34,745 bases of DNA from Fulvimarina pelagi HTCC2506. GTDB taxonomy: Bacteria > Pseudomonadota > Alphaproteobacteria > Rhizobiales > Rhizobiaceae. Below the pieces are notes generated by a model that was given only the letters and a program-made list of their open reading frames with translations, ran no database searches and was not told the DNA's origin. The first letter of the stretch is position 1. Each line of letters opens with the position of its first letter. The stretch lies in assembly GCF_000153705.1 (NCBI RefSeq), contig NZ_DS022272.1, positions 246,350 through 281,094 on the forward strand. The letters run 5' to 3'. The position numbers and the translations under genes were made by a program. Below, piece after piece: positions 18,640 to 26,147 of this stretch.

Positions 18640-18841
18640 CAGAGTGCTCTGATCGCGAATTGTGAGATCGAGGAGAGTCATTCGTCGACTCTTGATCTTA
18701 CTCCTGAGGGGCAGATGGTTCCATTCGCCTGGTCTTAGCCGAGCTTTCGCGGGCCCACGCAGACGCTTAAGCGTCAGACCTGAAACGAGAATCGAAGGTT
18801 TGCAAATTTGCTGAGGAATGATTCCCTCTGTGAACAGGTGA

Positions 18842-18907
18842 CTTACGGGCCGAAGTTATTCGATGGACCTTCACGAGCGTGTTGTGGCGCGCGTTCTGAG
18901 TGGTCAT
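18842..18907 (+). mobile_element. IS630-type transposase N-terminal scrap
   Basis: The plus strand reads GRSYSMDLHERVVARVLSG then H and a stop at 18905-18907. This matches the usual start of Rhizobiales IS630-family transposases (Y-S-x-D-L-R-E-R-V-V-A-x-V). Only about 20 codons remain. The match is short, so confidence is modest. Confidence 0.45.
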
Positions 18908-18994
18908 TGACGATGTTCGACGGCGCGAATTCGGGAGGGAAAGTTTCGCGATCAAACTTATGCAGCGTCACGAGCGGGAGGCCTCCACCGATCC

Positions 18995-19228
18995 GCAGCG
19001 TCAGGTCCGAAACGAGGCGCTGCAGCTTCCCGTCCTCGTTTTCGAGCTGTTTCAGCCGCCGGATCTCCGACACGCCCATCTTCGCATAGACCTACTTCCA
19101 ACGGTAGAACGTGCTCTCCGTAACTTTTAACTCGAGGCACAGACGTTCTCGCTCGCGGAACGAGGACAAAGCGGTAATCTGAGCGCCGTCAGTGACAACA
19201 GCTCCGTCAGAACCTGTTCTTGCGCAAC
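18995..19228 (-). mobile_element. IS3-family orfA remnant (minus strand)
   Basis: Leftward reading begins RKNRF (typical OrfA start), passes stops, then gives RERERLCLELKVTESTFYRW with a TAG in place of the following Lys codon (19092-19094). It continues MGVSEIRRLKQLENEDGKLQ then RLVSDLTL. This is a near-complete but dead OrfA with HTH and leucine-rich parts. It starts about 10 bp beyond the aldolase stop and is inverted relative to the remnant at 13873-14013, to which it is roughly three-quarters identical by eye over the shared part. Confidence 0.7.
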
Positions 19229-19236
19229 AGCTTCCC

Positions 19237-19908
19237 TTACGCGGCCTTGTCCTTGTGGTCCTGCAAGCCATAGCTGCCAAAAGATTTCACGGTGTCCGCG
19301 ATCTCGCCTTCGCTCAGGAGGTTCGGGCCACCTATGAGGAGCGACATGTAGTATTGTTTTGCGATGGTCTCGAGTTCGACGGCAAGCCACATCGCCTTGT
19401 CGAGATTGGCGCCCGTCGCGATCATGCCGTGATTGGCAAGGAGGCACCCGGTACGGTCCTCGAGTGCTTTGAGGGCCGCGGTCGAGAGTTCCTTCGTGCC
19501 GAAGGTCGCATAGTCCGAGCAGCGGATGTCCATGCCGCCGAAGGCCGCCATCATGTAGTGGCAGGCGGGGATCGACTTACCGGCGATGGCGAGCACCGTT
19601 GCATAGGTCGAATGGGTGTGGACGATGCCGCCGACGTCCGGCCGGCCCTTCATGATGTCGAGGTGGAAGCGCCATTCCGTCGAGGGCTTCAGCGGGCCCT
19701 CCCAGCTGCCGTATTCGCCGTCGATTGGCATCGAGGCAACCATATCGGGCGTCATCGCCTCGTAGGCAGTGGCCGACGGCGTGATCAGCATCCGATCCTC
19801 GTGCCGGGCCGAGATGTTGCCCGACGTGCCCTGATTGAGGCCGCTGGCATTCATCCAGCGCGCCTTTTCGACGATCGCTTTACGGAGATCGGTTTCTGAA
19901 TGGGTCAT
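19237..19908 (-). CDS. Class II (zinc-dependent) sugar-phosphate aldolase
   Basis: 223 residues, of the L-fuculose/L-ribulose-phosphate aldolase/epimerase superfamily, cleaving or epimerising a ketose phosphate in the cytoplasm. The phosphate-binding GTSGNIS motif is at residues 27-33, the catalytic Glu in STEWRFH (E78), zinc ligands in HTHS (H98, H100) and a third His in ANHG (H160). Start ATG 19908 has GAAGAGG upstream. It is the last gene of the leftward polyol operon, 56 bp after the ATPase gene. In this context it would split a ketose phosphate made by the kinase and dehydrogenase into DHAP and an aldehyde. That substrate is inferred. Confidence 0.85.
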   Translation of the reverse strand: MTHSETDLRKAIVEKARWMNASGLNQGTSGNISARHEDRMLITPSATAYEAMTPDMVASMPIDGEYGSWEGPLKPSTEWRFHLDIMKGRPDVGGIVHTHSTYATVLAIAGKSIPACHYMMAAFGGMDIRCSDYATFGTKELSTAALKALEDRTGCLLANHGMIATGANLDKAMWLAVELETIAKQYYMSLLIGGPNLLSEGEIADTVKSFGSYGLQDHKDKAA

Positions 19909-19964
19909 AGCGATGCCTCTTCGTGCGCAGGATGGGTTTAGTGTTCGCCCGAAACGGACAATGA

Positions 19965-21038
19965 TTACTGCGGTTCGATGCGACGCTCGCTTTGAGCGTC
20001 GAAAATATGGACCTTTCCGGGCGGAACCGATAAAGCCACCGCTTCCCCGTGGACCCGACGCTCGGTGCGCGGCGCCACAGCGACAACGTCGCTGTCTCGG
20101 ATTCGAACGTGGATTTGCACTTCCGCTCCGGTTGTCTCGGACAGGATGACTTCCCCTTTAAAAGCACCGTCGGCGGCGAAATGCAGATCGTTCGGCCGAA
20201 CGCCGAGTTTTACCGACTTGCCAGCCTGACCGCGGTAGCGCGCCTCTAGAGGGATCGAGAGATTAGCAGCGCGGAATCTGACTTCTTCTCCGTCCGCTTC
20301 GATCTCGCCGTCGAAAAAATTCATCGAGGGCGAGCCGATGAAATCGGCAACATAGACTGAATTTGGTTTCTCGTAGACCTCGTCGGGCGTGCCGACCTGG
20401 ACGATTGCACCTTTATCGAGAAGCACGATGATATCGGCCATGGTCATGGCCTCAATCTGGTCATGTGTGACGTAGAGCGTCGTCGCGCCGAGACGTTCGT
20501 GCAGCTGGCGAATCTCGACGCGCATATGCGCTCGCAGTTTGGCGTCGAGGTTGGAGAGGGGTTCGTCGAAGAGAAAGACGCCGGCTTCGCGCACGAGCGC
20601 ACGGCCCATAGCGACGCGCTGGCGTTGCCCACCGGACAGCTCCTTGGGATATCGGTCTAGAAACGGCCTGAGATTGAGAATATCGGCCGCTTCGCTGACG
20701 CGCCGCTCGATCTCCCTTTTCTCGAGCTTCTGAATCTCAAGATTGAAGGCGATATTCTCACGCACCTTCATCGTCGGATAGAGCGCGTAGTTCTGGAACA
20801 CCATTGCGATGTCGCGGTCGCGCGGATGGACGTCGTTGACGCGCTTACCGGCAATGGCTACCTCGCCGCCGGTCAGCTTCTCCAGCCCCGCGATCATCCG
20901 AAGCAGCGTCGACTTCCCGCAACCGGAAGGTCCGAGCAGTACCGCGAAGGAACCGTGCGGGATTTCGAGCGACAAGCCCTCGATTACCTTAACGGCGCCG
21001 AACGCCTTCTGCGCGTTCTTGAATTCTACTTTTGACAT
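19965..21038 (-). CDS. ABC sugar/polyol importer ATPase (MalK/UgpC type)
   Basis: 357 residues. Walker A GPSGCGKST (36-44), Q-loop MVFQNYALYP (79-88), signature LSGGQ (134-138), Walker B VFLFDEP (154-160) and switch H192 are followed by a TOBE/OB regulatory region (about 240-357, with VKLGVRPNDLHF). One ATPase of this family serves as a homodimer for a carbohydrate importer. Start ATG 21038 has GGAAGG upstream. It lies downstream of the SDR gene and energises the permease pair at 23558-25335. Confidence 0.92.
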   Translation of the reverse strand: MSKVEFKNAQKAFGAVKVIEGLSLEIPHGSFAVLLGPSGCGKSTLLRMIAGLEKLTGGEVAIAGKRVNDVHPRDRDIAMVFQNYALYPTMKVRENIAFNLEIQKLEKREIERRVSEAADILNLRPFLDRYPKELSGGQRQRVAMGRALVREAGVFLFDEPLSNLDAKLRAHMRVEIRQLHERLGATTLYVTHDQIEAMTMADIIVLLDKGAIVQVGTPDEVYEKPNSVYVADFIGSPSMNFFDGEIEADGEEVRFRAANLSIPLEARYRGQAGKSVKLGVRPNDLHFAADGAFKGEVILSETTGAEVQIHVRIRDSDVVAVAPRTERRVHGEAVALSVPPGKVHIFDAQSERRIEPQ

Positions 21039-21076
21039 GAACCTTCCAGTTCCGCGTGGCGGCGGATCGCCTTCGA

Positions 21077-21802
21077 TTAATAGCTTTGGCGCGTGGGTGT
21101 CAGAACGATCTCCTGAACGAGCGCGTTCTGCGGCATCTGGTAGGTGGACAGGATCAGTTCGGCGACGTGGCTCGCCGGGATGCCGCCGCCCATCTTCACC
21201 TTGTTTTCCCTATAGTTCTTGAGTGTCTCGGGATCGTTGACCCCAGACAAAACCTCGGTCTCGATGACTCCCGGCGAAATGACCTGGACGCGCACGCCGT
21301 GCGGCGCGAGATATTCGCGCAGGCTCTCGCCGACCGCATGGGTGAAGAACTTGGTGCCGCAATAGACCGTATGGTCCGGATAGGTCTTCCGCCCGGCGAT
21401 CGAGCTCATCAGCACGATCGTTCCCGTGCTGCGTTCCTTCATCGGCTTCAGAACCGCGTGGACGGCATTCATTAGCCCCTTTGTGTTGATGTCGATCATC
21501 TCGTCCCATTCCTCCGGCGGCTGCCGGGCGATATCGGCGAGATGGGCGACGCCAGCATTGGCGAACATCAGGTCGACCGGGCCGAAGCGGGCCTCGGCCC
21601 GTTGCACCGCTGCCGCGATCGCGCCGCGGTCGCGGACGTCGACTTCCGCGATCTCGGCAACGGCAAGACCCAAGGCCTCCATCCGGTCCTTCCGGCGTGC
21701 CATGAGAAGCAGCGGATGGCCCGCCTCCGCGAACGCTTTCGCGGTCGCTTCTCCGATGCCGGAGCTTGCGCCGGTGATGGCCACGAGCGGTTTGTCGGTC
21801 AC
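21077..21802 (-). CDS. Short-chain dehydrogenase/reductase
   Basis: 241-residue classical SDR using NAD(P). The cofactor motif is TGASSGIG (10-17), with NAG in LMFANAGVA, catalytic Ser in LMSSIAG and the YxxxK pair as YCGTK. It resembles the YdfG/serine-dehydrogenase group. Start ATG 21802 has GAGGAGAA upstream. It lies between the binding protein and the ATPase in the polyol operon, so it probably oxidises a polyol or reduces a carbonyl intermediate; the substrate is not predictable. Confidence 0.88.
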   Translation of the reverse strand: MTDKPLVAITGASSGIGEATAKAFAEAGHPLLLMARRKDRMEALGLAVAEIAEVDVRDRGAIAAAVQRAEARFGPVDLMFANAGVAHLADIARQPPEEWDEMIDINTKGLMNAVHAVLKPMKERSTGTIVLMSSIAGRKTYPDHTVYCGTKFFTHAVGESLREYLAPHGVRVQVISPGVIETEVLSGVNDPETLKNYRENKVKMGGGIPASHVAELILSTYQMPQNALVQEIVLTPTRQSY

Positions 21803-21901
21803 GATCGTATTCTCCTCTCTGAAGAGGTTCGTTTCAGCTCATGAGCGTTCCCTTACCGGCGTCAAGACCGGGGAGGACGACAGGGAGCGGGTTCGCGGAG
21901 C

Positions 21902-21936
21902 CCCCGGCGACAAACCCATTAGGGCCACCGCCGGGG
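21902..21936 (-). promoter_or_regulatory. GC-rich intercistronic hairpin after the binding-protein gene
   Basis: CCCCGGCG (21902-21909) pairs perfectly with CGCCGGGG (21929-21936) around a 19-nt loop, in the gap between the binding protein and the SDR gene. Hairpins here often protect the binding-protein mRNA end and lower expression of downstream genes. No T-run follows on the transcript, so full termination is unlikely. Confidence 0.5.
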
Positions 21937-21955
21937 TTGGGAGGATAAGGTAGCG

Positions 21956-23473
21956 TCAGCCGCCGACGATCTGATCGACCTGACCGGCGATTTCGTCCAG
22001 CGCCTCTTTGGGGCTGCTGAATTCGCCTGCGAAGTAACGCCCGAGACCGACAGGGATGGTATCGGAGGAAATCTGCGCCCATTGCGGCAGATCGGGTTCC
22101 GAGCCCATGTGGTTGGCGATCGTGTCGCGCACGATCGGCAGATGGCGTGTGGTGCCGGCGCCCACCCGGGCGTTCGCCTTCACGATCTCCGCGTCGTAGA
22201 CGCTCGAACGGGTCGGACCCGTGCCACCTCCGAGAACTGTGATCAGGGCCTGGGTATCGGCCGACGTCGCCCACTGCATGAAAATCCAAGCTGGGTCGGG
22301 GTTCTTCGAATAGCGCGAGACGGCAAGGCTCGATCCGCCCTGATGGCCGACACCGGGAATTTCGCCGAAGCCTGTCTGGTCGGGCGAGACGAGGGTCGTC
22401 GCTTTGGGCGGCACGGCAGCCTCCATCAGCCCGGAGATCTGGCCTGCATCGGGGTCGTCGAAGAACGGGAAGAACTCGCCCCAGGAGAGCATCGACGCTG
22501 CCAGGCCCTGGCTGACCGACTGGCCCTGGCCGTCCCATGTCCAACCGTCGACGCCGGGGGGCATGGTCTTCTTTAGCTCGTCCCAATACTCCATCGCCCG
22601 AATGCCGGCCTCGTTGTTGCCGACGAACTTGTTGCTGGAATCGAAGATCTGTCCGCCATGGCCCCAGAGCCAGCACGTCCAGTCGCATTCGAGGCTGTAA
22701 TGGCCCGACTTCATCTGGCCGGTTGTGCCGTAAATGTCTGGGCCCTTGGCCTCGGTAATAGCTTGGGAGTTCGACAGCATCTCCTCCATGGTCTCAGGCG
22801 CCTTCAGGCCGAGCTCGTCATAGATGTCCTTGCGATACTGCATGATGAAGATCGGGATGTCGTAGGGGACGCCGACCCAACGATCCTCGAAGACCGCGAT
22901 ACCGTCGACGAGTGCCGGAAGAAAATCGTCGATGTTGTAGTCCGGATATGCGAGATCGGCATTGCCTTCGTACTGCTCACGCGGATCGAAGACGTCGCGG
23001 CTGAAGCTGGCAGCCCAGCTCTGGTCAATGTAGTAGAGATCATAGGTGCCAAGCTGCGAGGCGGCGTCGAGGGTCAGTTTCTGCAGCACCTGTTCGAGTG
23101 GCAGGACCTCGATCTCGACATTGATGCCGGTTGCTTCCTCGAAATAGCGCACGAGGCCGTTGTTCAGGGCATTGGAAGGCGGCGTCGATTCGGTTGCGAA
23201 CCGCAGGGTCGTTCCGGCATAGGGTTTGGCGACGTCCCGCAACCAAGCCATTATGTCCTCGGACGGCCTGAGATTTTCTGCATTCTGCGCGAACGCCGTG
23301 CCGGTGAGATCGAAGAACGGACGCCGACCGCTAAGGCCGAAGCCGAGGCCCAGGCCTCCGACTGCCAGACCGAGCTTCCCTGCTGAGCTTAGGAAGCTTC
23401 GTCGATCCATACGACCGCGCGCGAAACGGTCGGTGATGGTTGCAAGATGTCGCTTGCGATCCTGATCTTTCAT
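21956..23473 (-). CDS. Tat-exported ABC solute-binding protein for a polyol/sugar
   Basis: 505 residues, family 1 (MalE/UgpB-like) extracytoplasmic binding protein. A twin-arginine signal MDRRSFLSSAGKLGLAVGG (R24-R25), with a hydrophobic stretch and cleavage near AFAQ (about 63), means it is probably folded before export. The mature part has the family's TLRFATESTPPSN start and WTWDGQGQSVSQGLAASML segment. ATG 23473 is chosen over 23530 because GGGAGGAAA (23478-23486) sits just upstream and the Tat signal follows. It gives the importer its specificity, probably for the substrate of the FGGY kinase. Confidence 0.9.
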   Translation of the reverse strand: MKDQDRKRHLATITDRFARGRMDRRSFLSSAGKLGLAVGGLGLGFGLSGRRPFFDLTGTAFAQNAENLRPSEDIMAWLRDVAKPYAGTTLRFATESTPPSNALNNGLVRYFEEATGINVEIEVLPLEQVLQKLTLDAASQLGTYDLYYIDQSWAASFSRDVFDPREQYEGNADLAYPDYNIDDFLPALVDGIAVFEDRWVGVPYDIPIFIMQYRKDIYDELGLKAPETMEEMLSNSQAITEAKGPDIYGTTGQMKSGHYSLECDWTCWLWGHGGQIFDSSNKFVGNNEAGIRAMEYWDELKKTMPPGVDGWTWDGQGQSVSQGLAASMLSWGEFFPFFDDPDAGQISGLMEAAVPPKATTLVSPDQTGFGEIPGVGHQGGSSLAVSRYSKNPDPAWIFMQWATSADTQALITVLGGGTGPTRSSVYDAEIVKANARVGAGTTRHLPIVRDTIANHMGSEPDLPQWAQISSDTIPVGLGRYFAGEFSSPKEALDEIAGQVDQIVGG

Positions 23474-23492
23474 CAATTTTCCTCCCGGTTGT

Positions 23493-23540
23493 GAGCGGCA
23501 CAAGCGCCGCTCGGTTGGTCCGTCGCCCACGTGCGTGGGC
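23493..23540 (-). promoter_or_regulatory. Tandem hairpins upstream of the binding-protein gene
   Basis: Two perfect stems lie between the second permease and the binding-protein gene. One is GCCCAC/GTGGGC (23525-23540, tetraloop GTGC); the other is GAGCGGC/GCCGCTC (23493-23512, 6-nt loop). On the leftward transcript they precede the ribosome site. They could separate the binding-protein message from the permease message or stabilise its 5' end. Confidence 0.45.
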
Positions 23541-23557
23541 AGGCGGCATTTCGGCCC

Positions 23558-24430
23558 CTATTGCTTGAGGGATCCCATTGTCAGGCCACGCACCAGATGC
23601 TTCTGAACAGCCAGAACGAAGATGAAAGCGGGCAGGATGGCGGCGGCTCCCAGAGCCGCCATGTTGCCCCACGCTGTTCCGACCGATGTTACGAAGGTTG
23701 TCGAGACGACCGGCACCGTGCGGACATCTGTCTGCGTGAGCGTCAGTGCAAAAAGGAACTCCGTCCAAGAGAAGATGAAGCAGAGCACGGCGGTCGCTGC
23801 GATGCCGCCCTTGGCCATCGGCAGAACGATCCGCCTGAAGATCGTCCAGCGACTTGCTCCGTCGATGGTGGCGCTCTCGTCAATTTCGTTCGGCACGTCG
23901 TCGAAGAAGCTCTTCATCAGGAGAACGGCGAGCGGCAGGTTCATGATCGCATGGATGATGATCATGCCGGTATAGGTGTCCAGCAAATTGAACTGGCGGT
24001 AGATGAAAAACATCGGCACCGCGACGGCGACCGGCGGCAGCATGCGGGTGGACAGAACCCATCCGACGAAATGGTGGCTGCCCTTGAACCGCATCCTCGA
24101 AAGGGCATAGGCCGCAAGGGTCGCGATCGCCACCGCGATGAGGGTTGATCCGACCCCGATGACGATGCTGTCCCATAGTCGCGGGGCCATGTAGAAATTG
24201 CCGCCGCCCGGCGTGATCTGCGGAACACCGCCCTCGAAGGAGATGCCGAAGACGGCGTTGAAATTGGCGATCGTCGGTTCGAAGTCGAAGATCTTCGGGG
24301 GCCGCGAGAAGATGTCCCGGCCGTTCCGGAAGGCTACGCTCGTCCAGTAATAGATCGGAAAGAAGAAGAGGCCGACCAGCAGCCAAGCGGCGATAAAGCG
24401 GATCGTGCGGGCGAATTTTGTGCCGTGCAT
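23558..24430 (-). CDS. ABC carbohydrate permease, MalG/UgpE type
   Basis: 290 residues with six predicted membrane helices and the EAA loop ESATIDGASRWTIFRRIVLP, which contacts the ATPase. ATG 24430 has GAGGTGG upstream and lies 2 bp after the first permease's stop, so translation is coupled. A longer upstream reading in this frame is the shadow of the first permease. It forms the heterodimeric channel with the product of 24433-25335. Confidence 0.92.
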   Translation of the reverse strand: MHGTKFARTIRFIAAWLLVGLFFFPIYYWTSVAFRNGRDIFSRPPKIFDFEPTIANFNAVFGISFEGGVPQITPGGGNFYMAPRLWDSIVIGVGSTLIAVAIATLAAYALSRMRFKGSHHFVGWVLSTRMLPPVAVAVPMFFIYRQFNLLDTYTGMIIIHAIMNLPLAVLLMKSFFDDVPNEIDESATIDGASRWTIFRRIVLPMAKGGIAATAVLCFIFSWTEFLFALTLTQTDVRTVPVVSTTFVTSVGTAWGNMAALGAAAILPAFIFVLAVQKHLVRGLTMGSLKQ

Positions 24431-24432
24431 GG

Positions 24433-25335
24433 TCACCACCTCACTTTCGCGAACTTCACGAAGATATTGGCGACGACGAGGACGATGATGAGCGTCACAA
24501 GGCTTAAGGTCGCGCCGTAGCCCCACTTGATGAAGGAAAAGGTCTGCTGCCAGGAATAATAGCTGAGCGTGTAGGTGGCCGTCCCCGGTCCTCCGGAGGT
24601 CATGACGAAAACGTAGTCGAACACCCTGAAGAGATCGATGCCGCGGATGAGGACTGCGATCGCGATGACCTTCCACATCATGGGCAGGGTCAGACGCCAG
24701 AAGGTTTGGAACGCGCTCGCGCCGTCGATCATCGCCGCTTCGTAGGGTTCTGTTGGCAACGACCTGAGGCCAGCCAAGAGGATCAGCACCATGAAAGGCG
24801 TCCACTGCCAGATCTCGGCGAGGAGAACGCCTGCCAGCGCGAGCGACGGGCTCGACAGAATCGGGGTCGAAGTGTCGACCAGGCCGAACATCTGCAGCAC
24901 GAAGCTGATGACACCGAACTGCGGGTCTTCCATCAGGAGATACATGTAGCCGACGATTGCGGGCGGAATCACGAGGTTCATGGTCAGCAGCGCGCGCAGG
25001 AGTCCGAAGCCCGGCTCGTCTGCATCGAGCAGCAGCGCGATGCACATGCCAATCACCAGCTCAAGCGTGAGCGCGACGACGAAATAGGCAAGTGTGATGG
25101 ACAGCGACTGCCAGAAGCGAGTGTCGCCGAGAAGCTGTGACCAGTTTTGCAGCCCGACATATTCCAGCGAACGGCTGAGCGGGGCGAATTCATGGAAGCT
25201 CAGCCAGACATTGTAGAAGAACGGATAGATCGTGAAGGTCACGAGCAGGAGGATAAGCGGCAGGAGCCAGGGCAGCGGATGATCTCCGATATGCCGACGG
25301 CTGCGTTTGATGCCGGAGTTCGTTGCGGCACTCAT
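24433..25335 (-). CDS. ABC carbohydrate permease, MalF/UgpA type
   Basis: 300 residues, six membrane helices, with the conserved N-terminal LLPLILLLVTFTIYPFFYN and EAA loop YEAAMIDGASAFQTFWRLTL. The start overlaps the stop of the HAD gene (ATGA), indicating coupling. It partners the MalG-type permease; both depend on the MalK-type ATPase at 19965-21038. Confidence 0.92.
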   Translation of the reverse strand: MSAATNSGIKRSRRHIGDHPLPWLLPLILLLVTFTIYPFFYNVWLSFHEFAPLSRSLEYVGLQNWSQLLGDTRFWQSLSITLAYFVVALTLELVIGMCIALLLDADEPGFGLLRALLTMNLVIPPAIVGYMYLLMEDPQFGVISFVLQMFGLVDTSTPILSSPSLALAGVLLAEIWQWTPFMVLILLAGLRSLPTEPYEAAMIDGASAFQTFWRLTLPMMWKVIAIAVLIRGIDLFRVFDYVFVMTSGGPGTATYTLSYYSWQQTFSFIKWGYGATLSLVTLIIVLVVANIFVKFAKVRW

Positions 25336-26144
25336 GCGGCGATCTCCGCTGTCCGGGCCGAAAGGATGGCGTCCGCGATCTCGACGAACCCCTCCGCGCC
25401 CTTCGAGGACGCCACATAGGCGGGCTCCGCCTCCATCTCACCGGCGAAGGCCGTGACGTTCGCGACGCCGCAGGCATGTGGAAAGAAGCCGAACATCGGC
25501 GCATCGTTCGGGCTGTCGCCGCAAAAGACGATCCGCTCACGCTGCGCATCGAGATCGACACCCAGCACCTCGCGCGCGAAACGCCGCGTCATTGTGAGCT
25601 TGTCGTAGGCGCCGAACCAGCCGTTGACGTGGATCGACGAGACCTTCGCAACCGCGCCTTCGGCCTCGAAGATCGCCTTGATGTGCCTGACCTCCTCTCC
25701 CGAGAGGGCCGGAACGTCCTCACAGAAGTCGATCGCAAGATCGGCCTCGCGGTAGTTCTGATCGGCAGATACCGCCGATCCGGGCACCTCGCTGAGGATT
25801 CGCGCCTTGACGGCTTGGAGCCGCGCGCGGTCTCGCTCGAGCTCGTCCGGCGTGGCGAAGAAAGCCCGGCGCATCTCGCGCTTCTCTGCGTCATAGGAGA
25901 AATAGAGTGCGCCGTTCTCGCCGACGACGCCGCTCACCGGCCAGAACCTTGCGATCATATCGCACCAGCCTGCAGGCCGCCCGGTGATGGGGACGACGTG
26001 GAGGCCCGCCTCGTGAAGCGCTTCGAGCGCGCGGTAGGATGCGGCGGGAAGGCGGCCGTCGGTCGTCAGCGTATCGTCGATATCGGCGAAGACGGCAATG
26101 AGCTGCCGCTTGACTTCGTCGGGCATTTCGGTGACCGGCCGCAT
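25332..26144 (-). CDS. HAD-IIB phosphatase (Cof/mannosylphosphoglycerate-phosphatase-like)
   Basis: 270 residues. HAD motif I FADIDDTLT (D21 and D23), motif II PITGRP, a basic residue in DKLTM, and motif IV CGDSPNDAPMF are present, with a large type IIB cap between II and III. Such enzymes dephosphorylate sugar or polyol phosphates in the cytoplasm. ATG 26144 has GGGGAGG upstream and follows the dehydrogenase stop by 3 bp. Its stop overlaps the first permease. Likely role: clearing a phosphorylated intermediate of this pathway. Substrate unknown. Confidence 0.82.
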   Translation of the reverse strand: MRPVTEMPDEVKRQLIAVFADIDDTLTTDGRLPAASYRALEALHEAGLHVVPITGRPAGWCDMIARFWPVSGVVGENGALYFSYDAEKREMRRAFFATPDELERDRARLQAVKARILSEVPGSAVSADQNYREADLAIDFCEDVPALSGEEVRHIKAIFEAEGAVAKVSSIHVNGWFGAYDKLTMTRRFAREVLGVDLDAQRERIVFCGDSPNDAPMFGFFPHACGVANVTAFAGEMEAEPAYVASSKGAEGFVEIADAILSARTAEIAA

Positions 26145-26147
26145 GGT

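Larger units (their letters stand above)
18640..19236. other. 597-bp gap with IS630 and IS3 remnants
   Basis: The gap separates the hybrid kinase from the aldolase gene. 18640-18840 holds nothing recognisable. An IS630-like start (plus) and an IS3 orfA remnant (minus) follow. It probably marks the right edge of the decaying accessory region. Confidence 0.55.
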
